The position numbers were made by a program, and so were the translations under genes. Positions 42,837 to 51,898 of a stretch of DNA of 64,000 bases are shown piece by piece. The notes below the pieces were generated by a model. It searched no databases. It was not told the DNA's origin and worked only from the letters and a program-made list of their open reading frames with translations. The stretch comes from Myxococcota bacterium (GTDB lineage Bacteria > Myxococcota_A > UBA796): positions 1 through 64,000 of the forward strand of contig JAQXDW010000009.1 in the NCBI GenBank assembly GCA_029251165.1. The letters are read 5' to 3'. Position 1 is the stretch's first letter. Each line of letters opens with the position of its first letter.

Positions 42837-44603
42837 TCAGGGCGTGCGGCCGAGCTGGACGAGCAGGTCGGTGCAGGCGACACGCTCCGCGCCCGACAGT
42901 CCCGGACAGGCCGCGCTGAGCACCGAGATCCCATCAGCGAGCGCGCCGTCATTGACCAGCCGCTTGCCGAGCCAGTATCGCTCTGCAGCGGGGGCCTCCT
43001 TGGCCGCAGCCAGGGCCTCGGACCACTCCTCAGCTTCACCGTAGACCCGCACGGCAATGGTGGCAGCCATCACGGTGACCTGGGGAGGTCCGGAGAGCCC
43101 GGCGAGGGGCGCGAGGGCGTCGTGACCTGCCCCGGCGGAGTAGCGCATCAGGGCGTGGTTGACCCGGGCGACCGGATCCAGGCGGTCCATCGGGCCGGCG
43201 AACCGGGCGGCCTCATCGGTTGCGCTGAGGTCTTGAGACTGGGCGGCGCAGCGATAGCCGAGGCCCCAGAGCTGCGTGCGCGCGGCATCGTCGAGGCTCA
43301 AGGTGTTGGTTGCTGCACGCACCTGGGAGACGCACTCGGCGTGCTGGCCGGACTGGTAGCGGATCGCGGCGAGGTTGTAGCGGTCCGCCCACCGTGGCGA
43401 GCGAGCCAGGGCTGCTGCTGCGGTCTCTGGGAGCGCGCTGGGCTCGGCGAGACCCCACTCTCCGGCAACCGTGAGCAGGACGGCCTCGTCCATCCAGGTG
43501 CTCAGGGCGAGCCCGAGCCGACGCCAGGCCTCTTCGGCATCACCAGCAGCCATCAGCAGGCGTGCCTCTGCAGCGGCGAGGTGCGGACCGGAGCCCAGCG
43601 CACCCGTCGCGGTGCTCAGTGCCTGTCGGGCGCCGTCGAGGTCGCCTGACGCGATGAGGATGTCTACCAGCAGGCCGATGCCGTCTGCCAGCAGGGTGTT
43701 CAGCTGCACCTCGTGGCTCTTCAGCAGGATCCCGCTCATCGCCCCAGAGGCGTGGACCTCGATCCAGGTCTCTCCCTCGAAGGCGGACTCCAGATCGGTC
43801 TGGGCAGCGGCGAGGTCGCCCAGCGCGCGGTGACAGCGTGCACGGAGGATGCGCGCATCGATGCGATCAGGGCTGGCGGTGAGCACACCGTCGAGGATGC
43901 TCCGGGCGGTGGCTGGATCCCCTGCGTTGAGTGCGCCGAGGGCCTCGGTGATTCCAGCGACTGCAGCGGCCCCCACCTCGTCGGCCAGCGCGGCGGTGCT
44001 GCCAGGAGCGAGCTGTCCTGACACCGCTGCGACCAGCGCACGCTCCGGTGACTGACGACAGTACGACAGCAGCCCGCGCGCGGCCTCGACCTGACCACCC
44101 TCGACGAGCACCTGGGCCTCCAGGCAGGCCAGCGACGGGCCGGCCAGCTTGCCCCGAGCATCCTCGACGACCTGCATCGCCAGCGGCTGCTCTCCTTGGC
44201 GCAGCAGCACCGCCAGCAGGGCGGCGGTCGCCTCCAGAGAGGAGGAGTCCTGGCCGATGGCCAGGAGCGCAGCGGTGCGGGCGGTGGAGAAGTCCTGGGC
44301 GGCGAACGCGGCGACGGACAGCGCGGTGAGGACCTCAGGCTCTTCTGGCCAGGCGGCCGCGAGGCCTGTCAGCAGGGCGAGCGCCTCCGCTGGTCGGTCC
44401 TGTCGCATCAAGGAGACCCCCAGCCCATGACCGGCCAGTCCGCAGTCTGGCTCCCCGTCGAGCGCCTTTCGGTACATGACCTCTGCCTGCACCGGGTCGC
44501 CGGCTTCGAGGGCCTCGACCGCGTGGTTGATTGCGCGCTGGCTGCTCCGAGAGCACGTCCAGCTTGCGGATGCAGCGGTGATGAAGATGAGCGCGGCGGA
44601 CAT
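42837..44603 (-). CDS. Exported TPR-repeat protein
   Basis: A 588-residue protein with GGAGG eight bases before ATG 44603. The N-terminus 'MSAALIFITAASASWTCSRS' is a signal peptide or anchor. From residue 20 onward it is a TPR-like solenoid ('AVEALEAGDPVQAEVMYRKALDGEP', 'GLGVSLMRQDRPAEALALL'), about 14 helical pairs rich in Ala and Leu, with scattered Cys. It is probably periplasmic and mediates protein contacts. Divergent from the small lipoprotein gene at 44757, with 153 bases between. Confidence 0.85.
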   Translation of the reverse strand: MSAALIFITAASASWTCSRSSQRAINHAVEALEAGDPVQAEVMYRKALDGEPDCGLAGHGLGVSLMRQDRPAEALALLTGLAAAWPEEPEVLTALSVAAFAAQDFSTARTAALLAIGQDSSSLEATAALLAVLLRQGEQPLAMQVVEDARGKLAGPSLACLEAQVLVEGGQVEAARGLLSYCRQSPERALVAAVSGQLAPGSTAALADEVGAAAVAGITEALGALNAGDPATARSILDGVLTASPDRIDARILRARCHRALGDLAAAQTDLESAFEGETWIEVHASGAMSGILLKSHEVQLNTLLADGIGLLVDILIASGDLDGARQALSTATGALGSGPHLAAAEARLLMAAGDAEEAWRRLGLALSTWMDEAVLLTVAGEWGLAEPSALPETAAAALARSPRWADRYNLAAIRYQSGQHAECVSQVRAATNTLSLDDAARTQLWGLGYRCAAQSQDLSATDEAARFAGPMDRLDPVARVNHALMRYSAGAGHDALAPLAGLSGPPQVTVMAATIAVRVYGEAEEWSEALAAAKEAPAAERYWLGKRLVNDGALADGISVLSAACPGLSGAERVACTDLLVQLGRTP

Positions 44604-44667
44604 GTCGGACCCTCCAGAGACACCCTATCGGGAGAACACTGAGCCGGTGCTGTTCAGAGAATCGCCC

Positions 44668-44680
44668 AGGTGTCCGATCT
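44668..44680 (+). promoter_or_regulatory. 13-mer shared with the upstream region of the 7593 gene
   Basis: AGGTGTCCGATCT ends 76 bases before ATG 44757; the identical 13-mer at 7515-7527 ends 65 bases before ATG 7593. Both are ahead of exported-protein genes. Possible common regulator site. Confidence 0.35.
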
Positions 44681-44756
44681 CAAAAGAGCTGGCATATATC
44701 GAGCACATCTGTAAAAAGGGTGTCTCACTCAATCTGTTCCTGACGCGGAGACAACC

Positions 44757-45311
44757 ATGCGAAACCTCACCATCTTCGGGCTCCTGCTGGTTGCCCTCAC
44801 CGGCTGCACGGACAAAGACGCGATCTCCGCTGCGGAGGCCGACGCGGACACGGATGCGGACACCGACGCCGACCCGTTCGATGGCCCCACAAGCGGCCAG
44901 TGGATCTACTCCGACTTCGGCATCACCGACAGCTCCTGCGAGTCCGTCAACAGCCTCATCGAGGATGAACTGGGTGGCGAGGACATGGGCTTTAAGGTGA
45001 TCGATCCTGACACGGCGGGCTTCGACATGCTCATCGATGGACTCTCCAAGGACGAGACCATCGACTGCACCCTGAGCGGCTACGCCTACACCTGCGCGAC
45101 CCTCACCGGTGAGATCCCCTACGACGACTACCAGATCACCCTCCCGGCGACGGTGGATGTCTCGGGCGACTTCCAGGATGACAGCAACTCCACTGGAACC
45201 TACAGCGCGACCTTCGACTGCAAGGGCTCGAACTGCGCCACCGTCGAGCTTCTGCTGGGCATCAGCTTCCCCTGCGACTTCACCTTTGAGAACACCGCAG
45301 CCCACGAGTAG
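44757..45311 (+). CDS. Small lipoprotein with acidic Asp-Ala-Asp-Thr linker
   Basis: A 184-residue protein with GGAG upstream. The conventional lipoprotein signal ends L-T-G-C17. A short (DADT)-type linker (about 27-39) follows, then a compact beta-rich domain with six Cys, likely disulfide-bonded ('DSSCESVNSLIEDELGGEDMG', 'IDCTLSGYAYTCATLTG'). It appears to be a surface-exposed domain on a stalk. No family recognised. Confidence 0.82.
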   Translation: MRNLTIFGLLLVALTGCTDKDAISAAEADADTDADTDADPFDGPTSGQWIYSDFGITDSSCESVNSLIEDELGGEDMGFKVIDPDTAGFDMLIDGLSKDETIDCTLSGYAYTCATLTGEIPYDDYQITLPATVDVSGDFQDDSNSTGTYSATFDCKGSNCATVELLLGISFPCDFTFENTAAHE

Positions 45312-45351
45312 GCACCGGTGAGCCTCGCCTCGACCCGCTGACCACTCGGTC

Positions 45352-45365
45352 GAGACGATCGTCTC
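45352..45365. promoter_or_regulatory. Perfect 14-bp palindrome after the small lipoprotein gene
   Basis: GAGACGATCGTCTC lies 40 bases after the stop codon. It has no loop, so it is more like a protein-binding site than a terminator. The rest of the 299-base gap (45312-45610) shows no convincing gene. Confidence 0.35.
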
Positions 45366-45598
45366 GCATCGTCCGTCCGATTCCGGCGGCGATGCGGGGC
45401 GTTCTTGCTTCAGGATGCGTGCTGCCTGATGGCTGCGGGGGGCTGCTGTTGTCCCAAAGCACAGGCGCGTACGGGGCACTGTGGGCCTGGAGCCGTGTGC
45501 CCCAGGATGCCGACGTCGCGATGGTGGCTGAGCCGAGCCTCGCACAGCATCGCTGCTTTCCCTCTCCGTACGAGGCGACGGGACGCTGACGAGAGCAG

Positions 45599-45604
45599 TA
45601 CACT
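45599..45604 (+). promoter_or_regulatory. TANNNT box six bases before ATG 45611 (leaderless-type -10)
   Basis: TACACT ends six bases before the ATG; there is no Shine-Dalgarno. It supports ATG 45611 over TTG 45605. Confidence 0.5.
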
Positions 45605-45610
45605 TTGAGC

Positions 45611-46525
45611 ATGAACACCGCGATGACCCCCGATGAGATCCGCGCGCTGATCAGCAGCCAGCTGCACTCTGAGGCGCACTTCTTCGTCACTCCGGATGCC
45701 CCGCCAGAGAAGGTCCTCACCCGGGTTCGCCAGATCCACGACATCTGGCTGGCCGACGACGAGCCGATCCTTGCCCTGTACGACGACACCCTGCTCGGCT
45801 CCGGTGCGGATGGCTTCGCGCTGACCACCCAGCGGCTGGTGTGGCGAAACTTCCTGGAGCATCCCCGACAGATCCGATGGGTTGACCTCGAACCCGCCGC
45901 CGTCAAGCACGAGGACGACGACCTCATCGTCGCGGAGAGTCGACTCTCGACCAGCGCGATTCGGCAGTGCGCTGCGCTCGCTGAGGTGCTCGCGGTGCTC
46001 GGTGAGCGCCACCACAGCGCGGACCTCCTCCACGCCTCAGAGCCCCTCCGTCCCGCCACGATCCTCAAGCTGGCGCGCGGGCACATCGGCGAGCAGCCTG
46101 CGATCTTCTACGCCCCCGCGCTGCCCGACCGAAAGCTGAGAACCGTGCGGACGCTCCATCGGCTTCCAGAGGATGAGCGTGTCCTGGTGATCATCGACGA
46201 CACCTTGTTCGGCTCGGCCTCAGAGGGGGTTGTGATCACCAGCCAGCGGGTCTGCTGGAAGCACCTGCTCGATCCTCCAGACGCCATGCTGTGGTCAGAG
46301 ATGAAGCCCCGCAAGGACGGTAAGCCGGTGATCTCCGGTCTCCAGCTCACCCTCCAGTCCGATCTCCTCATGCCGCTCCACACGCTGCTTCGTGCGGTCG
46401 CTCAGGAGCGGTCTGAGCTCACGGGTCGGGTCTACTGCTGGAGCTGTCGGGGAGAGGTTCGGCTGAGGGGAGGGAAGTGCAGCGGCTGCGGTCGCATCAT
46501 CAGCCCTCAAGATGGATCGGACTGA
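45611..46525 (+). CDS. Duplicated PH-like domain protein with C-terminal zinc ribbon
   Basis: A 304-residue cytoplasmic protein. Two tandem units share a pattern: 'ILALYDDTLLGSGADGFALTTQRLVWRN' (about 48-75) and 'VLVIIDDTLFGSASEGVVITSQRVCWK' (about 193-219). This strand pattern resembles bacterial PH domains of the YokE type. Four Cys at the end (C-W-S-C ... C-S-G-C-G) form a zinc ribbon. The role is unknown; PH-like domains bind lipids or partners. It is transcribed from its own promoter. Confidence 0.8.
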   Translation: MNTAMTPDEIRALISSQLHSEAHFFVTPDAPPEKVLTRVRQIHDIWLADDEPILALYDDTLLGSGADGFALTTQRLVWRNFLEHPRQIRWVDLEPAAVKHEDDDLIVAESRLSTSAIRQCAALAEVLAVLGERHHSADLLHASEPLRPATILKLARGHIGEQPAIFYAPALPDRKLRTVRTLHRLPEDERVLVIIDDTLFGSASEGVVITSQRVCWKHLLDPPDAMLWSEMKPRKDGKPVISGLQLTLQSDLLMPLHTLLRAVAQERSELTGRVYCWSCRGEVRLRGGKCSGCGRIISPQDGSD

Positions 46526-46725
46526 TTGCCCATCCTCGACCCCATGGGGGCGACACTGCGGCGGTCGGAGAACGAGCCTGCCGTTGCTCTGGTGCTGGCG
46601 GTAAACTCGCCCAGATACATCCATCTGGCTGCATTTGAGCTGGCCGCTCGGGGGCGGAGTGCATCAGGACACTTTCGTCGGCTCGCTTCCAGCGCAATAC
46701 TGCAACCAGAACTGAGGAGCACACG

Positions 46726-48723
46726 ATGCGTCTGCTGATCCCGATGTTGCTGGTGGCTTGTGGAGACAAGGACACTGAAGAGCCGGTCGACACCGGAGAG
46801 CCGGCTCCGCTTGGTCAGGACGGTGACGGCGACGGATACCTGCTGTCTGAGGACTGCAACGACGCCAACGACGCGATCAATCCCGGCGCAGAGGAGCTGT
46901 GCGACGGGGTCGACAACAACTGCGACGGCCAGATCGACGAAGACGTCAAGGTCACCTACTACCTCGATCTCGACGGGGACGGCTACGGCAACGAAGCGGA
47001 GATCGCCAAGGGCTGCACGGCCCCGACAGGCTACGTCGAGCTCGGCGGAGACTGTGATGACTCCTCGGCAACCGGCGCGAGCTTCAGTCCAGCGGTTCCC
47101 GAGGTCTGCGACGGGGCCGACAACAACTGCGACGACCAGATCGACGAGGGTGTCACCACCACCTACTACCCCGACGCAGACTTCGACGGCTACGGCGTCC
47201 CGGAGAACTCGGTGGAGGGCTGTGCGTCGGCCAGCGGCTACTCCTCGGAGAGCACCGACTGCGACGATGCCGACACCACCACCTACCCCGGCGCGCCCGA
47301 GGTCTGCGGAGACGGCCTCATCAACGACTGCGACGGCACGGAGGCCGACGCCTCCGACTACTGCGACCGCCTCTCTGGCGAGCTGTCGCTCAACGCCGCT
47401 GCTGATCAGTACTGGCTTGGTCGCCACAACGAAGACGGCGCCGGCTACTCGGTGGCTGCGATCGGTGATCTGACCGGTGATGGCCGCTCCGAGGTGCTCA
47501 TTGGTGCCCCGTTTGAGGACATCCAGGCAGAAGATGCCGGTGCCTTCTACATCATCGATGGAGCCTCGGACTCCACTGACCTCGACGAGGCTGCGCTCGC
47601 CATCATCTACGGCGACATCTCTGGCGATCAGATCGGGCTGTCGGTGGCTGGCGTGGGTGATCTCGACAGCGACGGCTACCCCGACTTCCTCGTCGGCAGC
47701 ACTGCGGTCAGCATCGACACCACCGGCGACGGCGGGGCGTTTGTGTTCTACGGGCCGCTCACCGGCTCCAGCACCATCAGCCAGACCGCCGACTACACCA
47801 TCACCGGTGCCCATGGCGGCTCTGCGGCGTCCTACAGCATGGACACCGCCGGGGACTTCAACGGCGACGGCTCCCTGGATGTCCTGATCGGCTCCTACGG
47901 TCAGCTCGACCGCGACGACCTCTACCCCGGTGCTGCCCACATCCTGTACGGCCCGATCGGCTCGGACATCTCGCTGAGCGGAGGATCGGATGTGCAGATG
48001 ATGGGCATCACCCCAGACTCCTGGACCGGCTACGCGGTCGCCGGCCTCGGGGACATCAACGGTGATGGCTTCGACGATGTGGCCCTCGGCGCGCCCCTGG
48101 AGTCTGGCGACAAGGGCTACGAGGGCATCACCTACATCATCTACGGCGGAGAAGAGATCGTCAGCGATGACGTCGACGACTATGTCGGTGCGATGCTGAT
48201 CGGCGCGAACAAGGGCGCCTACTCTGGCATCGCGATGGATGGCGGCGATGACCTCGACGGCGACGGACTCGATGACTTCATCGTCAGCGACTACGGCGAT
48301 CGGACCTGGGTGATCCACGGCGAGGAGATGACGGACGAGGTGCTCGTGACGGACGTCTACGACGGACTGCTGTATGGCGAGTACTCTGGTGACTACGCCG
48401 GCTACTCGGTCTCGCTGGCGGGCGATGTCGACGGCGATGGAAGCGTGGATGTGCTGATCGGCGCACCCGACAACGACGACACTGCCAAGAGCTCCGGCTC
48501 AGCCTACCTGTTCTACGGGCCGTTCTCTGGCACCCGGTTTGGCTACGCCGCCGATGTTCGCTTCCGCGGCTCGGGGGGAGGAGACATGGCTGGAATCGAC
48601 GTGACGGCCGGCGAAGACATCACCGGAGATGGGCTCTCCGATGTCCTCATCGGCGCGCCGGGCGGCAACGGCTCTGGCTCTGCCTACGTCATCTCCGCTG
48701 AGGGACGCACCGGCTCCTACTGA
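46726..48723 (+). CDS. FG-GAP seven-repeat lipoprotein with MopE motifs
   Basis: A 665-residue protein; GAGGAG precedes ATG 46726. 'MRLLIPMLLVACGDK' places the lipidated Cys at 12. Three MopE-type units (C-D-G-V-D-N-N-C-D-G, C-D-G-A-D-N-N-C-D-D, and a degenerate third) are followed by seven FG-GAP repeats (for example D-L-T-G-D-G-R-S-E-V-L-I-G). It has the same parts as the 7593 protein but in reverse order and anchored by lipid instead of a C-terminal tail. Likely a surface adhesion or metal-binding propeller. Its last seven bases overlap the convergent sulfatase gene. Confidence 0.92.
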   Translation: MRLLIPMLLVACGDKDTEEPVDTGEPAPLGQDGDGDGYLLSEDCNDANDAINPGAEELCDGVDNNCDGQIDEDVKVTYYLDLDGDGYGNEAEIAKGCTAPTGYVELGGDCDDSSATGASFSPAVPEVCDGADNNCDDQIDEGVTTTYYPDADFDGYGVPENSVEGCASASGYSSESTDCDDADTTTYPGAPEVCGDGLINDCDGTEADASDYCDRLSGELSLNAAADQYWLGRHNEDGAGYSVAAIGDLTGDGRSEVLIGAPFEDIQAEDAGAFYIIDGASDSTDLDEAALAIIYGDISGDQIGLSVAGVGDLDSDGYPDFLVGSTAVSIDTTGDGGAFVFYGPLTGSSTISQTADYTITGAHGGSAASYSMDTAGDFNGDGSLDVLIGSYGQLDRDDLYPGAAHILYGPIGSDISLSGGSDVQMMGITPDSWTGYAVAGLGDINGDGFDDVALGAPLESGDKGYEGITYIIYGGEEIVSDDVDDYVGAMLIGANKGAYSGIAMDGGDDLDGDGLDDFIVSDYGDRTWVIHGEEMTDEVLVTDVYDGLLYGEYSGDYAGYSVSLAGDVDGDGSVDVLIGAPDNDDTAKSSGSAYLFYGPFSGTRFGYAADVRFRGSGGGDMAGIDVTAGEDITGDGLSDVLIGAPGGNGSGSAYVISAEGRTGSY

Positions 48724-50081
48724 GGCGGCTGCTCGAGCTCGTCGATGTAGCCCATTGCCTCCAGGCGCTCGACCTGCTCCTGGCTGAGCTGCCGGAGGTT
48801 CTCGACCTGCTGGCTCGGCCGCTTGCCGACGGGCACGCCGAGGGCGACCGCAGCCTCCATCAGGAGGCCGGCCTCCCGGCTGTGCTGCGCGATGACGTCG
48901 CGGTGGGCGCCCGGATCGCTGTCCAGCGTGAACAGCCGCAGGTCCTCGTCCGTTTGTCGGCTGATCTTGAAGCGCCGGCCATCCAGCTCGCCGATGAGTC
49001 CCCAGTTTCGAGGTCGGTTGAAGATGACCACCGGATCGGTGACTCCGGCGATGACCCGTGGCGGAGTGGGGGATACACCGCGCAGGGCGTCGGCGTGGGA
49101 GCGTCCGGGCAGCCCCTCGGGGATCGGGATGTCGAGGAGCGCGCCGATGGTGGGCAGCAGGTCGATGCTCTGCACCCGGCGGTCTAGCGTTCGTCCGGGC
49201 GGAATCTGTCCCGGCCACCGCACCACCAGCGGCACCTGTACGATCTCCTCGTAGACCTTGGAGCTGTGCCCGAGGTAGTTGTGCTCGCCGAATGCTTCGC
49301 CGTGATCCGAGGTGATGATCAGCAGCGTCGAGCGCCCGTTGGCGATGGCGAGCCCGTCGAGAAAGGAGCGGAGGTTGTCATCGAGGAAGCGGATGTTTCC
49401 GTCATAGAGGGCCGCGAGGTAGGCCCGCGTCGGGCCGGGAACGGGGGTGCTCTGGTTGTGCTGGATGAAGCGGGTGGTGTCTTCCGGTGCGGGCGCGTCC
49501 ATTCCGGGGTGCCAGAGCGTCGTGTAGGGGGCCGGCGCGGCATAGGGGGCGTGGGCATCAAAGTAGTGGACGAACGCAAAGACAGGGCGCTCGTTCTCTT
49601 CCGCCAGCAGGGCGCGGACTCCGTCGCTGACCTTCTTGCTGCGTCGGTTCTTCGCCCCGTCTCCGAAGAGGAGGTAGTCCTCGAAGCCCTGGCTGAAGCC
49701 AGAGCCGCGATCGAACTTCATCGAGGAGGTCGCGGCGATGGTGCGCCAGCCGTGGTCTCGCAGCAGCTCTGCCAGGGTCACGTGGCGTGACACCAGCTTG
49801 CGACTGTAGCCGTAGGCTTCGTGATCGTAGGGGTGCAGCCCGGTGAAGATGGAGGCGTGGGTGGGGGTGGTGGCGGAGGCCTGGGCGTAGCTGTCGGTGA
49901 ACGACACCCCGTCTGCGGCGATGCTGTCGAGGTAGGGGGCGGTGTCCCGGCTGTGTCCGTAGGTGGTCAGGTGATCGCTGCGGACGGTGTCCAGCGAGAC
50001 CAGGATGATGTTGGGCGCATCCGGTGGAGCCGCTGGCTTCGGGGTGCGGCAGGCAAGACTGAGCAGGATCCAGGCGACCAT
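48717..50081 (-). CDS. Sulfatase-fold lipoprotein with Thr at the nucleophile position
   Basis: A 454-residue protein from ATG 50081; 'MVAWILLSLAC' is a short lipoprotein signal (Cys11). 'NIILVSLDTVRSDHLTTYG' is the sulfatase N-terminal metal site, 'SDHGEAFGEHN' the second. The formylglycine motif C/S-x-P-x-R is replaced by T-T-P-T-H in 'ASATTPTHASIFTG', so it cannot be a classical formylglycine sulfatase. A Thr nucleophile is used by phosphoethanolamine and phosphoglycerol transferases of the same superfamily. Activity could be phosphodiesterase or transferase. TACACC six bases before the ATG is a weak leaderless-type box. Confidence 0.87.
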   Translation of the reverse strand: MVAWILLSLACRTPKPAAPPDAPNIILVSLDTVRSDHLTTYGHSRDTAPYLDSIAADGVSFTDSYAQASATTPTHASIFTGLHPYDHEAYGYSRKLVSRHVTLAELLRDHGWRTIAATSSMKFDRGSGFSQGFEDYLLFGDGAKNRRSKKVSDGVRALLAEENERPVFAFVHYFDAHAPYAAPAPYTTLWHPGMDAPAPEDTTRFIQHNQSTPVPGPTRAYLAALYDGNIRFLDDNLRSFLDGLAIANGRSTLLIITSDHGEAFGEHNYLGHSSKVYEEIVQVPLVVRWPGQIPPGRTLDRRVQSIDLLPTIGALLDIPIPEGLPGRSHADALRGVSPTPPRVIAGVTDPVVIFNRPRNWGLIGELDGRRFKISRQTDEDLRLFTLDSDPGAHRDVIAQHSREAGLLMEAAVALGVPVGKRPSQQVENLRQLSQEQVERLEAMGYIDELEQPPQ

Positions 50082-50191
50082 GACCGGGGTGTATCCTTCG
50101 GTGATGGACTGCGCTGATGTCCATCGCTGCCTGGCTTCGCGAAGGCGCCGGTGGGCACGATGATACCGTGCGAGGGCAACCCGGAGCCCTG

Positions 50192-51529
50192 ATGTCCCTC
50201 GATGCGCTGACGACGATGATGCGAGATGACGACCTGCCTGCGCTGGCGGTCGACTCGTTTGCCCACCACTACCGACAGCTCGTCGCGGGTGAGACCGGGA
50301 TGATCCCAGAGGCCGCCATCTCACCGGTCGAGACCCTCCCCGATGCCGACGCGCTCGATCCAGCCCTCGATGCGCTGGGGCAGGCGCACCTGAGCCGGGC
50401 GGTGGTCATCAAGCTCAACGGCGGGCTCGGCACCAGCATGGGGCTTCAGGTCGCCAAGTCGCTGCTGGCGGTCAAGTCCGGACAGAGCTTCTTGGAGCTG
50501 ATCGTTCACCAGGTCCGGCATGCCGGCTGTCCGCTGGTCTTGATGAACAGCTTCTCGACCCAGACCGACTCCCTCTCCCTGCTCGACACCCTGCCGCCGA
50601 CTCCTGGCGCGCTGCCCCGAGACTTCCTCCAGCACCGGATCCCCAAGATCGATCAGACCACCCTCGGTCCGGTGGACTGGCCTGAGGAGCGGCAGCGGTG
50701 GTGCCCGCCGGGGCACGGAGACCTGTTCACCGCCCTGGTCACCCGAGGCACCCTGTCTGCGCTTCGGGGAGCGGGCATCCGCTACGCCTTTGTCTCCAAC
50801 TCCGACAACCTCGGCGCGACCCTCGACCCGGCGATCCTCGGCCACGTCATCGCCAACGATCTGCCGTTCCTCATGGAGGTTGCCGACCGCACAGAGGCCG
50901 ACGCCAAGGGCGGTCACCTCGCGCTGCAGGATGGCCAGCTCATTCTCCGCGAGCGTGCCCAGTGCGCCCCAGAAGATGCCGCGACCTTCCAGGACCACCG
51001 CCGTCACCGCTACTTCAACACCAACAACCTGTGGCTCGACCTCGACGCGCTCCAGGCCCGGCTCGATGCCGTCGGCGGGATGCACCTGCCGCTGATTCGC
51101 AACGCCAAGACGGTCGATCCCCGAGACGGAAGCTCTCCAGCGGTCTACCAGCTGGAGAGTGCCATGGGGGCGGCGATCGCGGTGTTTCCCGGATCCGCAG
51201 CGCTGCGGGTGCCCCGGAGCCGGTTCTCTCCGGTCAAGACGACCGCTGACCTCCTCCGGGTGCGCTCGGATGCGACCACGCTGACGGGAGACCACCGGGT
51301 GATCTCCACGGCGAAGCCACCGATGATCACGCTGGATGCGCGGTACTACAAGCTGGTCAGCGATCTGGAGGCGCGGTTCCCGGCGGGCGCGCCGTCGCTG
51401 AAGGCCTGCCGCCGGCTGATGGTGCGCGGTGACTGGACGTTCGGAGCCGGCGTGGTGGTGGAGGGCGATGTGGTGCTGGAGAGCGATATGCCGCAGCAGA
51501 TCCCAGACGGTGCGGTGCTGCGCGGGTGA
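50192..51529 (+). CDS. UTP--glucose-1-phosphate uridylyltransferase-like (UDPGP family)
   Basis: A 445-residue protein from ATG 50192 (GGAG upstream). 'KLNGGLGTSMG' (74-84) is the nucleotide-binding signature of the eukaryote-type UDPGP family, distinct from bacterial GalU. 'NSDNLGA' and 'FNTNNLWLDL' are further family blocks, and the end is a left-handed helix-like region. It makes UDP-glucose from UTP and glucose-1-phosphate for glycans. TACCGT at 50164-50169 may be its -10. Divergent from the sulfatase-fold gene. Confidence 0.93.
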   Translation: MSLDALTTMMRDDDLPALAVDSFAHHYRQLVAGETGMIPEAAISPVETLPDADALDPALDALGQAHLSRAVVIKLNGGLGTSMGLQVAKSLLAVKSGQSFLELIVHQVRHAGCPLVLMNSFSTQTDSLSLLDTLPPTPGALPRDFLQHRIPKIDQTTLGPVDWPEERQRWCPPGHGDLFTALVTRGTLSALRGAGIRYAFVSNSDNLGATLDPAILGHVIANDLPFLMEVADRTEADAKGGHLALQDGQLILRERAQCAPEDAATFQDHRRHRYFNTNNLWLDLDALQARLDAVGGMHLPLIRNAKTVDPRDGSSPAVYQLESAMGAAIAVFPGSAALRVPRSRFSPVKTTADLLRVRSDATTLTGDHRVISTAKPPMITLDARYYKLVSDLEARFPAGAPSLKACRRLMVRGDWTFGAGVVVEGDVVLESDMPQQIPDGAVLRG

Positions 51530-51772
51530 GGGGCGACGCCGGAGGTGCTGTGGTCGTGGGTGAGCGAGGCGGAGCGGAGCCGCGCGTGGTCCGCGGTGGA
51601 GGTCACTCCGCTGAGCCCGGGACCAGGGGGCGACGCTGTGGAGGCGGGCGCGACCCGAGCCGTGGGTCTGGCCGAACCGATTCCGGCACGAATGGAGGAG
51701 CGGCTGGTGTCGGTCGTGCCAGCAGCATCGTTGGTATACATATTGTATACTGATAAGGAGATGCAGCGGTAA
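51530..51772 (+). pseudogene. Remnant of an SRPBCC (START-like) domain gene
   Basis: Directly after the uridylyltransferase stop, the frame reads 'ATPEVLWSWVSEAERSRAWS', then a strand-rich stretch to 'MEERLVSVVPAASLVY'. This resembles the N-terminal third of SRPBCC/polyketide-cyclase proteins. The first strand of the fold is missing, and after about 51738 the sequence switches to AT-rich DNA and stops at 51770-51772. A full SRPBCC protein needs about 140 residues. GTG 51545 could start a 75-residue fragment, but it would not fold normally. Most likely a decayed gene. Confidence 0.5.
51734..51750. repeat. GTATAC-N5-GTATAC
   Basis: Two self-complementary GTATAC hexamers flank ATATT at the break point of the SRPBCC remnant. 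The block is far more AT-rich than its surroundings. It may be an operator-like site or a scar. Confidence 0.4.
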
Positions 51773-51898
51773 CCGAGAGGGAAGGTGCTCCTGTGGGTGT
51801 CCCTAAGGTCTGGTACAGGGGAGACTGCGCTGCCGGCTGGTCGCGACCGGTCCGCTGCGCATCGCCTCGGTCTACACTGTCCTCAGCCCGGATCCTTC

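Noticed and set aside
45392..45589. 65-codon frame beginning MRGVLASGCV, lipoprotein-like
   Set aside because: It has no ribosome site, the hydrophobic core is too weak for a signal, and overlapping frames are equally open.
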